Below are positions 41,720 through 50,478 of a stretch of DNA of 64,000 bases, piece after piece. The stretch's first letter is position 1, and each line of letters opens with the position of its first letter. A model generated the notes under the pieces. The model worked only from the letters and a program-made list of their open reading frames with translations. It had not been told where the DNA came from and did not search any database. The DNA is from Agrobacterium tumefaciens str. B6 (GTDB lineage: Bacteria; Pseudomonadota; Alphaproteobacteria; Rhizobiales; Rhizobiaceae). The stretch spans positions 1-64,000 of the forward strand of contig NZ_LMVK01000009.1 of NCBI RefSeq assembly GCF_001541315.1, in the 5' to 3' direction. The position numbers and the translations under genes are program-made.

Positions 41720-41791
41720 GTCATCCTCGGGCTTGACCCGAGGATCCATCACCCCAGCACAGTGGATCCTCGGGTCAAGCCCGAGGATGAC
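41720..41791. repeat. Dispersed palindromic repeat, copy 5 (29-bp perfect arms)
   Basis: Arms 41720-41748 and 41763-41791 are perfect 29-bp inverted repeats, each itself a hairpin (CCTCGGG-CTTGA-CCCGAGG). A 14-bp loop separates them; the central block of copies 1-4 is missing. Confidence 0.9.
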
Positions 41792-41846
41792 CGGGAAGAG
41801 GTTTGAGCAAATGTTTCACTGTCCCCACATTTCCCGCTCACCGCAA

Positions 41847-41863
41847 TTCAGAACCGTTCTAAA
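41847..41863. promoter_or_regulatory. ICE-like (Irr) palindrome
   Basis: TTCAGAACCGTTCTAAA matches TTTAGAA-N3-TTCTAAA with one mismatch. A partial copy TTCAGAACC recurs at 41945. It is 110 bp before the siderophore-binding protein gene. Confidence 0.5.
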
Positions 41864-41900
41864 ACATATTTTTGATTTCCGCATACCTTGCCAATAAAGC

Positions 41901-41915
41901 TGATAGCGAACATCA
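41901..41915. promoter_or_regulatory. IRO-like (RirA) operator
   Basis: TGATAGCGAACATCA fits TGA-N9-TCA, with the extended palindrome TGAT/ATCA, 59 bp before the siderophore-binding protein gene. Confidence 0.5.
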
Positions 41916-41973
41916 AGTTAACCCTGCGGGAGCACTTCCGCCGGTTCAGAACCATATTGCAAGGGACATATAA

Positions 41974-42912
41974 GTGGCCATCAACTTCACCTTCCCCGTT
42001 CGGCTGCTGGCGGCAGCGGCCTTCAGCCTTGGCGCGATGACTGCGGGCGCTGAGGAAATGACGATCAAGCACGCGCAGGGCGAGACCGTGCTGAAGGCGG
42101 CACCGAAGAAGGTTCTGGTTCTCGATATTCCCTCGCTCGACAATCTCGATGCGCTCGGCGTCGAGCCAACAGGCGTCGTCGGCTCCAACCTGCCGACCTA
42201 CCTGCAGAAATATGCCGACGGCAAATATCTGAAGGTCGGCACGCTGTTCGAACCCGACTACGAGGCTATCAATGCGGCGGAGGCCGATCTCGTCATCGTC
42301 GGCGGCCGTTCGCGGGCGAAATATCCTGACGTTGCGAAGATCACGCCCGCCATCGACATGTCGATCGATTCCAAGGAATTCATCAACAGCGTCAAAGGCA
42401 ACATCACCAAGCTCGGCGATATCTTCGGCAAGCAGGAAGAAGCAAAGAAGCTGGATGCCGTCATCAATGAGAAGGTCGCGAAGCTGAAGGAGATCGCTCC
42501 CAACTCCGGCACGGCGATGATCCTCGTCACCAATGCCGGCAAGGTCGGCGTTTACGGTCCAACCTCGCGCACCGGCTGGCTGCACACCGAAATCGGCTTC
42601 AAGCCGGTCGCCGCCGATATTGACGACCGCTTCGACCGCGGCGACGTCGTGTCCTTCGAATATCTGGCCGAGGTCAACCCCGAATGGCTGTTCGTGATCG
42701 ACCGCGATGCCGGCATCGGCCGCGCCACCGATCCGGGCAAGGCAGCCGCGCAGGTGCTGGATAACGAGCTGGTGCACCAGACCAATGCCTGGAAGAAAAA
42801 GCAGATTGTCTATCTCGACCCGCAGGCGGCCTATATCGTCAGCAGCGGTTATACGGCGCTCACCACCCTGCTCGATCAGGTCTACAAGGCCGTTTCCGAG
42901 AAGAAGTCGTAA
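41974..42912 (+). CDS. Periplasmic ferric-siderophore-binding protein (FatB/CeuE/YclQ type)
   Basis: 312 aa from a GTG start (RBS AAGGGA). Signal peptide to about residue 25 (LLAAAAFSLGAMTAGA). Cluster-A binding protein: KKVLVLDIPSLDNLDALGVE, DLVIVGGRSRAKYPDVAKIT and GVYGPTSRTGWLHTEIGFKP. In this family ligands are catecholate siderophores such as petrobactin or enterobactin fragments. Followed by two permeases and an ATPase on the same strand. Two iron-type operators lie upstream. No outer-membrane receptor is nearby. Confidence 0.9.
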   Translation: MAINFTFPVRLLAAAAFSLGAMTAGAEEMTIKHAQGETVLKAAPKKVLVLDIPSLDNLDALGVEPTGVVGSNLPTYLQKYADGKYLKVGTLFEPDYEAINAAEADLVIVGGRSRAKYPDVAKITPAIDMSIDSKEFINSVKGNITKLGDIFGKQEEAKKLDAVINEKVAKLKEIAPNSGTAMILVTNAGKVGVYGPTSRTGWLHTEIGFKPVAADIDDRFDRGDVVSFEYLAEVNPEWLFVIDRDAGIGRATDPGKAAAQVLDNELVHQTNAWKKKQIVYLDPQAAYIVSSGYTALTTLLDQVYKAVSEKKS

Positions 42913-42955
42913 AAATTGCTGGGCATCCGCTCCTGAAGGCTGCTCCACACTCCAC

Positions 42956-42984
42956 GTCATCCTCGGGCTTGACCCGAGTATGAC
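42956..42984. repeat. Dispersed palindromic repeat, half copy
   Basis: GTCATCCTCGGGCTTGACCC then GAGTATGAC is one hairpin arm of the copy-5 type in the 149-bp gap between the binding protein and permease genes. If transcribed, its hairpin could lower expression of the permease genes relative to the binding protein. Confidence 0.7.
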
Positions 42985-43061
42985 CAAGGAGAGGTAGGAC
43001 GCCTGTTTCGTCAGCCTGCCAAGCCACCGGGAGCTTTCGCTATTTTCGAAATACCACCAAC

Positions 43062-44027
43062 GTGAAATCCCTGTCTCTCATCCTTGCCCTTCTTCTGGCG
43101 CTGACACTCGCAATCGTCAGCCTGTTCGTCGGTGTGAGCAACGTTTCTCTGGCCACGCTTTTTGCACCTGACACAAGCACGGATGCACTGCGCGTGCTGC
43201 TCGTCAGCCGCATTCCGCGCACGCTGGCGCTGATACTGGCCGGAAGCTCGATGGCGATTGCCGGTCTCATCATGCAGATGCTGGTGCGCAACCGTTTCGT
43301 GGAGCCTTCGACGGCGGGCACCACCGAATCCGCCGGTCTCGGCCTGCTCACCGTCACCCTGATTGCACCCGACACGCCGATCTTCGGCAAGATGCTGGTG
43401 GCCGCCGTTTTCGCGCTCGCCGGCACCGCGCTGTTCCTGCGTATCCTGAGACAAGTGCCATTGCGGGACGTGCTGCTGGTGCCGCTGATCGGCATCATGC
43501 TGGGCGGCGTCATCTCCGCCGTCACCACCTTCTTCGCTTATCGTTTCGATCTCTTGCAATCGCTCGGCGCATGGATGACGGGGGATTTTTCCGGCGTGCT
43601 GCGCGGCCGCTATGAATTGCTCTGGGTCGGTTTCCTCTTCGCCATTGCCGCCTATCTCGCCGCGGACCGGTTTACGGTGGCTGGCATGGGGCGCGACTTC
43701 ACCACCAATCTCGGCCTCAACTATCGCCGGGTGATGGCGCTCGGCCTCACCATCGTCTCGCTGGTCAGCGCCGTTGTCGTCGTCACCGTCGGCATGATCC
43801 CCTTTCTCGGGCTGATCGTGCCGAACGTCGTCAGCCTGATGATCGGCGACAATATGCGCCGCTCGGTTCCATGGGTAGCGACGCTTGGCGCAGTCTTCGT
43901 TCTCTCCTGCGACATCATCGGCCGAACCGTGCGCGCGCCTTATGAAATACCGATCGGAACCGTGGTCGGCGTCATCGGCAGCGTGCTGTTCCTTTATCTC
44001 CTGCTGCGGAAACGCCACCATGCGTGA
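43062..44027 (+). CDS. Siderophore ABC transporter permease 1 (FatD/CeuB type)
   Basis: 321 aa from a GTG start; about nine helices. FecCD family: LLVSRIPRTLALILAGSSMA, GLIMQMLVRNRFVEPSTAGT, and the cytoplasmic coupling loop around FTVAGMGRDFTTNLGLNYRR. Followed by the second permease gene with an 8-bp overlap (start at 44020). The two form a heterodimeric channel. Confidence 0.9.
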   Translation: MKSLSLILALLLALTLAIVSLFVGVSNVSLATLFAPDTSTDALRVLLVSRIPRTLALILAGSSMAIAGLIMQMLVRNRFVEPSTAGTTESAGLGLLTVTLIAPDTPIFGKMLVAAVFALAGTALFLRILRQVPLRDVLLVPLIGIMLGGVISAVTTFFAYRFDLLQSLGAWMTGDFSGVLRGRYELLWVGFLFAIAAYLAADRFTVAGMGRDFTTNLGLNYRRVMALGLTIVSLVSAVVVVTVGMIPFLGLIVPNVVSLMIGDNMRRSVPWVATLGAVFVLSCDIIGRTVRAPYEIPIGTVVGVIGSVLFLYLLLRKRHHA

Positions 44028-44988
44028 GAGAAACCCCGAAAGGCGCGCAAAAACCGTTCTGCTCGTGCTTGCGGCATTCGCGCTCATCTCCATGGCCGCC
44101 TTCATGACGCTCGGCGCAAAGGGAAGCTGGAGCTTCGTGCTGCCGTTTCGCGGCATCAAGCTTCTGTCGCTGTTGCTGGTGGCCTATGCCATCGCGGTCT
44201 CCACCGTACTGTTCCAGACGGTCACCAATAATCGCATCCTCACCCCTTCGGTCATGGGCTTCGATTCGCTTTACGTGCTGATGCAGACAGGGCTGATTTT
44301 CGTCTTCGGCTCGGCAACCGTCGTGATGATCGATCCGCAACTGAAGTTTCTCGTCGAAACCGGGCTGCTCGTCGCCTTTTCCGCCCTGCTCTATCGCTGG
44401 CTGTTCGTCGGCGCGGAACGCAGCCTGCATCTTCTCGTACTGGTCGGCATCGTCTTCGGCGTGTTTTTCCGCAGCCTCTCGGGCTTCATGCAGCGCGTGC
44501 TCGACCCCAATGAATATACGGTGTTGCAGGATGTGCTGTTCGCCAGCTTCAATTCCATCGATCCGACGCTTCTCATGGTCTCCGCCGTCATCATCGGCGT
44601 GGTGACCATCATCGGGCTGAGGCTCATGCACACGCTCGATGTCCTCTCGCTCGGCCGTGCGACGGCCATCAGCCTCGGCGTCGAATACAAGCGCACGGTC
44701 ACCATCATCCTCGTTCTGGTCTCCGTGCTCGTTGCCGTCTCCACCGCGCTTGTCGGCCCGGTCATGTTCTTCGGGCTGCTGGTTGCGGCCCTTGCCCATT
44801 ATCTCACCGGCAATGGCAAGCACGCATATGTGCTGCCGGCCGCGATCCTCATCGCCGTGATCTGCCTCGTGGGCGGTCAGGTGGTGCTGGAGCGGATATT
44901 CGCCTTCGATACGGCGCTCTCGATCATCATCGAATTTCTGGGCGGCATCGTCTTTATCGGTCTTATTCTGAAACGAGGTGCGCGATGA
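44020..44988 (+). CDS. Siderophore ABC transporter permease 2 (FatC/CeuC type)
   Basis: 322 aa from the ATG at 44020. FecCD family with about nine helices: TVLFQTVTNNRILTPSVMGF (the QxxxxN-PxxxG pattern), SLSGFMQRVLDPNEYTVLQD, SLGRATAISLGVEYKRTVTI. Its end overlaps the ATPase start by 4 bp. It pairs with permease 1 to carry ferric siderophore through the inner membrane. Confidence 0.9.
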   Translation: MRERNPERRAKTVLLVLAAFALISMAAFMTLGAKGSWSFVLPFRGIKLLSLLLVAYAIAVSTVLFQTVTNNRILTPSVMGFDSLYVLMQTGLIFVFGSATVVMIDPQLKFLVETGLLVAFSALLYRWLFVGAERSLHLLVLVGIVFGVFFRSLSGFMQRVLDPNEYTVLQDVLFASFNSIDPTLLMVSAVIIGVVTIIGLRLMHTLDVLSLGRATAISLGVEYKRTVTIILVLVSVLVAVSTALVGPVMFFGLLVAALAHYLTGNGKHAYVLPAAILIAVICLVGGQVVLERIFAFDTALSIIIEFLGGIVFIGLILKRGAR

Positions 44989-45743
44989 TCATCGCCAATC
45001 AGATCAGCAAATCCTATGGCGACACGGTTGTGATAGACGGCGTCTCCGTCTCCATTCCGGCAGGCGGCGTCACCTCCATCATCGGGCCGAACGGGGCGGG
45101 AAAATCGACGCTGCTTTCCATCGTGGCGCGGCTGATGTCGATGGATGCCGGGACCGTCACGGTCGACGGGCTCGATGTTACGAAAACCGCTTCCGACACG
45201 CTGGCGAAGCGGCTTTCTATCCTGCGGCAGGACAACCACATCTCCTCGCGCCTGACGGTGCGCGACCTCGTCGGTTTCGGCCGCTACCCCTATTCAAAGG
45301 GCCGCCCCACCATCGAGGACAAGGTCCATATCGACCGGGCGTTGGAATATCTGCATCTCGAACCCCTTGCCGGCCGGTTTCTGGATGAGCTTTCCGGCGG
45401 CCAGCGCCAGCGCGCCTTCGTGGCCATGGTGCTGTGTCAGGATACGGATTATGTGCTGCTCGACGAACCGCTCAACAATCTCGACATGAAACACGCCTCC
45501 AGCATGATGAAGATCATGCGCAAGGCCGCCGACGAGCTGAAAAAGACCGTGGTTCTGGTGCTGCACGACATCAACTTCGCCTCCTGGTATTCCGACACCA
45601 TCATCGCCATGCGCGAGGGCCGCATCTGCCATCACGGACCTGCAGAAGAGATCATCCGCCCCGAGATTCTCCAGGAAATCTACGACATGCCGATCCGCGT
45701 CAATGAGATAGAGGGCCGGCGCATCTGCCTGTTTTACGAATGA
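44985..45743 (+). CDS. Siderophore ABC transporter ATPase (FatE/CeuD type)
   Basis: 252 aa. Walker A IGPNGAGKSTLLSIV, signature LDELSGGQRQRAFVAMVL, Walker B DYVLLDEPLNNLDM, switch His in VVLVLHDINFASWYSDTIIA. Overlaps the permease 2 stop. It powers import of the ferric siderophore bound by the product of the first gene. Dps follows after 122 bp, a common companion of iron uptake. Confidence 0.93.
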   Translation: MIIANQISKSYGDTVVIDGVSVSIPAGGVTSIIGPNGAGKSTLLSIVARLMSMDAGTVTVDGLDVTKTASDTLAKRLSILRQDNHISSRLTVRDLVGFGRYPYSKGRPTIEDKVHIDRALEYLHLEPLAGRFLDELSGGQRQRAFVAMVLCQDTDYVLLDEPLNNLDMKHASSMMKIMRKAADELKKTVVLVLHDINFASWYSDTIIAMREGRICHHGPAEEIIRPEILQEIYDMPIRVNEIEGRRICLFYE

Positions 45744-45806
45744 CATGATGATTGTGCAGGATTTTTACTGTCCCAGTGCTTAGCATGGAACAGGGCCACA
45801 GGCCCG

Positions 45807-45819
45807 GACGTTAAACGTC
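45807..45819. promoter_or_regulatory. Palindrome upstream of dps
   Basis: GACGTT-A-AACGTC is a perfect inverted repeat 47 bp before the dps ATG. It is the right place for an operator; the regulator is unknown. Confidence 0.35.
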
Positions 45820-45865
45820 GGACTTTTCCAAAGCGGCATTCCGTCCGCAACTTCAGGAGACATCG

Positions 45866-46354
45866 ATGAAGACGCACAAGACGAAGAACGACCTGCCTTC
45901 CAACGCCAAGTCGACCGTAATCGGCATTCTGAATGAATCGCTCGCTTCCGTCATCGACCTTGCGCTCATCACCAAGCAGGCGCACTGGAACCTCAAGGGC
46001 CCGCAATTCATCGCCGTCCATGAACTTCTCGATACGTTCCGCACACAACTCGACAATCACGGCGACACGATTGCCGAGCGCGTCGTCCAGCTTGGCGGCA
46101 CGGCGCTTGGCAGCCTGCAATCCGTCTCCTCGACGACCAAGCTCAAGGCCTATCCGACCGATATCTACAAGATCCACGACCATCTGGATGCGCTGATCGA
46201 GCGTTATGGCGACGTGGCGAACATGATCCGCAAGGCCATCGACGATTCAGACGAGGCCGGTGATCCGACGACGGCCGACATCTTCACCGCCGCCTCGCGC
46301 GATCTCGACAAGTCGCTTTGGTTCCTGGAAGCGCATGTGCAGGAAAAGAGCTGA
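45866..46354 (+). CDS. dps: Dps, DNA-protecting ferritin-like protein
   Basis: 162 aa, full family length. The inter-subunit ferroxidase site is visible in LALITKQAHWNLKGPQFIAV (His) and LDTFRTQLDNHGDTIAERVV (His, Asp, Glu). Dps forms a 12-mer shell that oxidises and stores iron with hydrogen peroxide. The N-terminal arm has Lys residues (MKTHKTKND) but is shorter than the E. coli DNA-binding tail. RBS AGGAGA. A strong terminator follows. Confidence 0.96.
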   Translation: MKTHKTKNDLPSNAKSTVIGILNESLASVIDLALITKQAHWNLKGPQFIAVHELLDTFRTQLDNHGDTIAERVVQLGGTALGSLQSVSSTTKLKAYPTDIYKIHDHLDALIERYGDVANMIRKAIDDSDEAGDPTTADIFTAASRDLDKSLWFLEAHVQEKS

Positions 46355-46382
46355 GCGGAAAAATCGGCCACCCCAACAACAA

Positions 46383-46410
46383 AGCGCCCGGATGATCCGG
46401 GCGCTTTTTT
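46383..46410 (+). terminator. Intrinsic terminator of dps
   Basis: AGCGCCCGGAT/ATCCGGGCGCT, an 11-bp stem with a one-base loop centre, is followed by TTTTTT. Confidence 0.9.
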
Positions 46411-46424
46411 CTCGTATTCAAGCG

Positions 46425-46646
46425 TCAGTGGCGCCGCAGAACGGCAAGCCCGATGTCCCGCAGCATCTCGTGATCGAGAATGCCCCGCTGGGCGCTGCGG
46501 ATAAGAACCGCTGCGCACTCATTGGCAACGTGGCTACTGCGATCTTGAAAACACTCGAAACATACGCCATCGAAAATATTCTGCAGATCGGTAATCTGCT
46601 CCGGCGACAATTGTGCGCCAACCCGTTCAAAAGCTGCGTACGACAA
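46425..46646 (-). CDS. Small conserved-looking protein with TTG start
   Basis: 73 aa. AGGAGG lies 7 bases before a TTG (46646), and no ATG is available in frame, so TTG is the likely start. The sequence SYAAFERVGAQLSPEQITDL, QNIFDGVCFECFQDRSSHVA, NECAAVLIRSAQRGILDHEM is helical with two Cys in CFEC and one in NECA. Family not recognised. It is convergent with dps; its stop is 70 bp past the dps stop. Confidence 0.6.
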   Translation of the reverse strand: MSYAAFERVGAQLSPEQITDLQNIFDGVCFECFQDRSSHVANECAAVLIRSAQRGILDHEMLRDIGLAVLRRH

Positions 46647-47014
46647 GGCTCATCCTCCTGATGATATGCCAAGTATCGTTTCTTTTTTTTCGTGGACATC
46701 AAATTTGTACACCCGAACGAATCACTTGTCGAATCAGATTTTAACCAAATGTAAATAGGTTATTTTCTGGCCTCCTCCACCGCCATATTCTGCGGGAAGG
46801 AGATAAAACCCAATCGAAACAACATCTTCTCCCTGGCGCGCTCTTGTTTCGGTTCCCGGCCGCCCTTGCACTGCGGAAAAACGTGCAGCCGCGTGGATTT
46901 CCACCGAAACCGCAAAAGAAACTGTTGCATTCCAAAAACGATTGAGCGATATAGCACCCGTCGCCGCTTCGGTGGCCCACGGTTCAGCGAACTACCCCGG
47001 ACCGGTGGATTTGA
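46647..47014. other. Gap without a gene before tRNA-Gly
   Basis: 368 bp. The left half is AT-rich with a run of T and would hold the promoter of the TTG-start gene; the right half leads to the tRNA. Open frames here look non-coding. Confidence 0.5.
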
Positions 47015-47089
47015 GCGGGTGTAGCTCAGGGGTAGAGCACAACCTTGCCAAGGTTGGGGTCGAGGGTTCAAATCCCTTCGCCCGCTCCA
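47015..47089 (+). tRNA. tRNA-Gly (anticodon GCC)
   Basis: 75 nt including an encoded CCA (47087-47089). Acceptor stem GCGGGTG (47015-47021)/CGCCCGC (47079-47085), D arm GCTCAGGGGTAGAGC, anticodon stem CAACC/GGTTG around TTGCCAA with anticodon GCC at 47047-47049, and T arm GAGGGTTCAAATCCCTT. It reads GGC and GGT codons. Confidence 0.97.
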
Positions 47090-47401
47090 GTTTTCCCAGC
47101 AGATACAGAACTATCAAAAAAGAATTTCAGCTCTGCACCATGATTGGCTGTGCCACAGGCATGGCGCTCAGCCGCATTGCGCGTTGAACAGAGGCCGGAA
47201 GATGCCACCGATCACCTCACGCATCAAAGTATTATTCATTACTTTTACATAATTTATTCAAAGTAAAAATGAATATTAAATGCATATCCGCTAATAATAC
47301 ATAATTATTTCTTAATTTGCCAAGTATATAATTCCCCATCAAAGTGCATGATGCCGACACAGAACCCATGAAGGGATCAATTTCCTATCGGAGTTGTTGC
47401 C
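47090..47401. other. AT-rich gap upstream of the chemoreceptor gene
   Basis: 312 bp, strongly AT-rich from 47220 to 47340, with no open frame that looks coding. It presumably contains the chemoreceptor promoter; GGAG precedes the ATG. No site for a known flagellar sigma factor was recognised. Confidence 0.5.
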
Positions 47402-49363
47402 ATGAGAAATATTCCTGTCGTTGGAAAATTCCTGACGGTATTTGCGCTGTTCGGCATTTGCGCAATCTTGATCGCGGCTTATTCCGCAGTGCAGATCAAG
47501 ACAATCGACAAGAGCTATAGCGACCTTATCGAGCATGACAGCGCGGCAGCCCTCAACCTGGCACTGGCAAACCATGCCTTGTTGAACGGACGCGCCGCTT
47601 TGGCCGATATGATGATTGCCTTTACGGAAGAGGGCAATGCCGCCGCCGAAGTCGAGGCAAAGGCCACGCGTGGGGAATTTGCCCAGTTGATGGATAAGGC
47701 CATCGCCTCGGTCCCCGGTGACAGCCGTCTGCCCGCACTCAAGGACGAAGCGCTGAGACTCTACAATGTTACGTGCAAGAATGCCTGGAATCTGGGCCGC
47801 ACCGCATCGAACGTGGAGGAGGCACTGGCATCGCAAAAGGCATTCGGCATGGAATGCCAGCCGGTCTTCGCCAGGATCGGCGCGAAACTGACGCAGATCA
47901 CCACGGAAATCACAACCCGCAACGACACGGAGAGCGGCGCTCTGACGGAGACGAGCGACCAGACCGCGCTGATTACCGTCGTAGCGGTCATCCTCGGTTT
48001 CCTTACGGTGGTCGTCGCCGGATATTTCGCGATCCGCACCTGGCTTGTCACGCCGATGCAGGGGCTTGCCGGCACCATGCAGAGGCTTGCCAATGGCGAC
48101 CTTTCCGCCAACATCGACGGAACGGACCGGCGCGATGAGGTCGGCACCATGGCCAAGGCCGTGCAGATCTTCAAGGACAACGAGCTAAAGGCCCGCCGGC
48201 TGGAAGCGGATGCGGCCCAGGTGCGCGACCAGTCCGAAGCGGACCGTCAAAGGGCCGCCGATATAGACCGCAGGCGCGCGGCGGAAATGGCGGAGGCGAC
48301 AAGCGGTCTGGCAGGCGGCCTGAAGCATATGGCCGACGGCGACCTCTCCTATCAGCTGACGACGCCTTTCGCGGCGGATTTCGAAAGCCTGCGGGCGGAC
48401 TTCAATATGGCCGTCGGTCAGTTGAACAAGACATTGCTCTCGGTTGCCGAGGGCACGGCGACGATCGATGGCGGCTCGCAGGAACTGAATTCGAGTGCGG
48501 GAGACCTGTCGCACCGCACCGAAACACAGGCCGCTTCGCTGGAGGAAACAGCCGCCGCGCTCGACCAGATAACCAGCAACGTCAGCAATTCGACGAAGCG
48601 CACGGAAGAGGCGCGAAGCGTGGCGGTGGAGGCGAACCGATCGGCGCAAACCTCCGGTCAGGTCGTCGCAAATGCGGTTGACGCCATGAAGCGCATCGAG
48701 AGCTCCTCAAGCCAGATTTCCAACATCATCGGCGTCATCGACGAGATTGCGTTCCAGACCAACCTTCTGGCGCTCAATGCAGGAGTCGAGGCAGCCCGCG
48801 CGGGTGAGGCGGGCAAAGGTTTTGCGGTTGTCGCGCAGGAAGTGCGTGAGCTGGCACAGCGTTCGGCGCAGGCGGCCAAGGAAATCAAGGAGCTTATCCG
48901 CAACTCCGCCGACGAGGTTCAAAACGGCGTCAAACTCGTGACCGCCACGGGCGATGCCCTGAAGGTCATTGAAGGCCACGTCATCGCCATCAATACGCAG
49001 CTCGACGCCATCGCAACCTCCGCAAGGGAGCAGTCGATCGGCCTGGCCGAGGTCAACAGCGCGGTCAACCAGATGGATCAGGTGACACAGCAGAATGCCG
49101 CGATGGTCGAAAGGGCCAAGGCCTCCAGCACATCGCTTGCCGGCGATGCCGAGACGCTCCGCGAAATCATCGGCCAGTTCAGGCTCGACGGCACCGCCGC
49201 AACCGCCCGCAAAACCCGAAACGCCCATCAGCCATCGACGCAGCTGCGCGTTGCGGACAATGCCCAGCCGAGACCATCGCCGGCACGGCGCATGATGGGC
49301 CAGGTGGCCGCGGCACTCGGCGTATCCACCGCGTCAAAAGAGCAGAGCTGGGCGGAATTCTGA
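47402..49363 (+). CDS. Methyl-accepting chemotaxis protein
   Basis: 653 aa. Helix 1 at about 10-30 ([20 protein letters not shown]), a helical-bundle ligand domain to about 185, helix 2 about 195-215 ([20 protein letters not shown]), HAMP (about 217-270 with [20 protein letters not shown]) and a second HAMP-like segment, then the signalling domain. The hairpin tip [40 protein letters not shown] is intact. The C-terminus SWAEF is an xWxxF pentapeptide that tethers CheR/CheB. Ligand unknown. Not next to other che genes. Confidence 0.95.
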   Translation: MRNIPVVGKFLTVFALFGICAILIAAYSAVQIKTIDKSYSDLIEHDSAAALNLALANHALLNGRAALADMMIAFTEEGNAAAEVEAKATRGEFAQLMDKAIASVPGDSRLPALKDEALRLYNVTCKNAWNLGRTASNVEEALASQKAFGMECQPVFARIGAKLTQITTEITTRNDTESGALTETSDQTALITVVAVILGFLTVVVAGYFAIRTWLVTPMQGLAGTMQRLANGDLSANIDGTDRRDEVGTMAKAVQIFKDNELKARRLEADAAQVRDQSEADRQRAADIDRRRAAEMAEATSGLAGGLKHMADGDLSYQLTTPFAADFESLRADFNMAVGQLNKTLLSVAEGTATIDGGSQELNSSAGDLSHRTETQAASLEETAAALDQITSNVSNSTKRTEEARSVAVEANRSAQTSGQVVANAVDAMKRIESSSSQISNIIGVIDEIAFQTNLLALNAGVEAARAGEAGKGFAVVAQEVRELAQRSAQAAKEIKELIRNSADEVQNGVKLVTATGDALKVIEGHVIAINTQLDAIATSAREQSIGLAEVNSAVNQMDQVTQQNAAMVERAKASSTSLAGDAETLREIIGQFRLDGTAATARKTRNAHQPSTQLRVADNAQPRPSPARRMMGQVAAALGVSTASKEQSWAEF

Positions 49364-49380
49364 TCCCACCCGCTCAAAAG

Positions 49381-49404
49381 ACACCCGGATCACTATCCGG
49401 GTGT
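49381..49404 (+). terminator. Hairpin after the chemoreceptor gene
   Basis: ACACCCGGAT/ATCCGGGTGT with loop CACT, a perfect 10-bp stem 17 bp after the stop. There is no T tract, so it may protect the mRNA end rather than terminate. Confidence 0.5.
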
Positions 49405-49439
49405 CGTGAAGTTGGTGACAAAGGTTGAAAACCTCCTCC

Positions 49440-49553
49440 GTCATGCCGGGCTTGACCCGGCATCCAGCCATGGCGCGTCGGTGCCATGAAAGGAATCTTC
49501 CACGATTAATGACTTGATCGCACTGGACCCCGGATCAAGTCCGGGGTGACGGC
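49440..49553. repeat. Dispersed palindromic repeat, copy 6
   Basis: Ends CCGTCA (49438-49443) and TGACGG (49548-49553). Arm hairpins are TGCCGGGCTTGACCCGGCA and CCCCGGATCAAGTCCGGGG; the middle is unlike the shared block of copies 1-4. Confidence 0.8.
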
Positions 49554-49582
49554 ACTAGGAGTTCCCATGCCGGCCCTGATAA

Positions 49583-50416
49583 TCAGGCAGCCTCGTCCCA
49601 CTCAGGCGCGAGCCCATCCGGCGAGACAATGCGGCCATCCTGCTTGGCGAGCGCATGGATCGCCGCCATTTCATCGGCCGAAAGCTCGAAATCGAAGATG
49701 GCGAGATTTTCATCGACACGGGCTTCGCTGACCGTTTTCGACAGGGCGACGACACCCTGCTGCTGCACGATCCAGCGCAGCACCACCTGCGCCACAGACT
49801 TGCCCCGGCTTGCGGCGATCTCCTTCAGCACCGGGTCGGCAAAGACCTTGCCATCGGCCATGCCGTAATAGCCCGTCACCGACATGCCGGCAGCCTTGGC
49901 GGCAGCGATAACCACATCCTGATCCATATAGGGGTGGTATTCGATCTGGTTGGTCACGATCGGAGCCTTGGAAAGCTTCACCGCCTCGGCCATCAGCGCC
50001 GTATTGAAGTTGGAGACGCCGATATGGCGCACCTTGCCGGCTTGCCTCACCTCGTTCAGCGCTCCGATCTGTTCGGCGAGCGAGACCACGTCGTTCGGCC
50101 AATGCAGCAGCAACAGGTCGACATAATCGGTCTTCAGCTTTTTCAGGCTTTCATCGACGGAGGCGAGGAAGGCCTCGTGCCTGTAGTTCCCGACCCAGAC
50201 CTTGGTGGTGAGAAACACCTCGCCGCGTGCAATGCCCGAAGCAGCAATGGCTTCGCCGACCTCGGCTTCGTTGCCATAGATCTGGGCGGTATCGATATGA
50301 CGGAAACCGGCCTTCAGCGCATGCGGAACGATGCGCAGGACATCGGGGCCGGGAATGCGGAAGGTGCCGAAGCCGAGCGCCGGGATCGAAGCGCCATTTG
50401 CGGTGACATCAAACAT
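49583..50416 (-). CDS. Aldo/keto reductase (2,5-diketo-D-gluconate reductase type)
   Basis: 277 aa from the ATG at 50416 (RBS AAAGGAG). The catalytic tetrad is Asp42, Tyr47 (HIDTAQIYGNEAEVG), Lys72 (FLTTKVWVGN) and His105 (LLLLHWPND). C-terminal NADPH-binding KTVSEARVDENLAIFDFELS. AKR5-type enzymes reduce keto-sugars and small aldehydes. It lies 62 bp from the MFS gene on the same strand, suggesting an operon; the pair may detoxify and export a compound. Confidence 0.9.
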   Translation of the reverse strand: MFDVTANGASIPALGFGTFRIPGPDVLRIVPHALKAGFRHIDTAQIYGNEAEVGEAIAASGIARGEVFLTTKVWVGNYRHEAFLASVDESLKKLKTDYVDLLLLHWPNDVVSLAEQIGALNEVRQAGKVRHIGVSNFNTALMAEAVKLSKAPIVTNQIEYHPYMDQDVVIAAAKAAGMSVTGYYGMADGKVFADPVLKEIAASRGKSVAQVVLRWIVQQQGVVALSKTVSEARVDENLAIFDFELSADEMAAIHALAKQDGRIVSPDGLAPEWDEAA

Positions 50417-50478
50417 ATATTTTCTCCTTTGAGGTTGCCCGGCCAGCCTGGGACATGGCCGGGAATTTTGCGAAAAGC

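Noticed and set aside
46760..47071. A minus-strand frame of about 100 codons across the tRNA gene
   Set aside because: Its start overlaps the antisense of tRNA-Gly, a common artefact, and the remainder shows no protein character.
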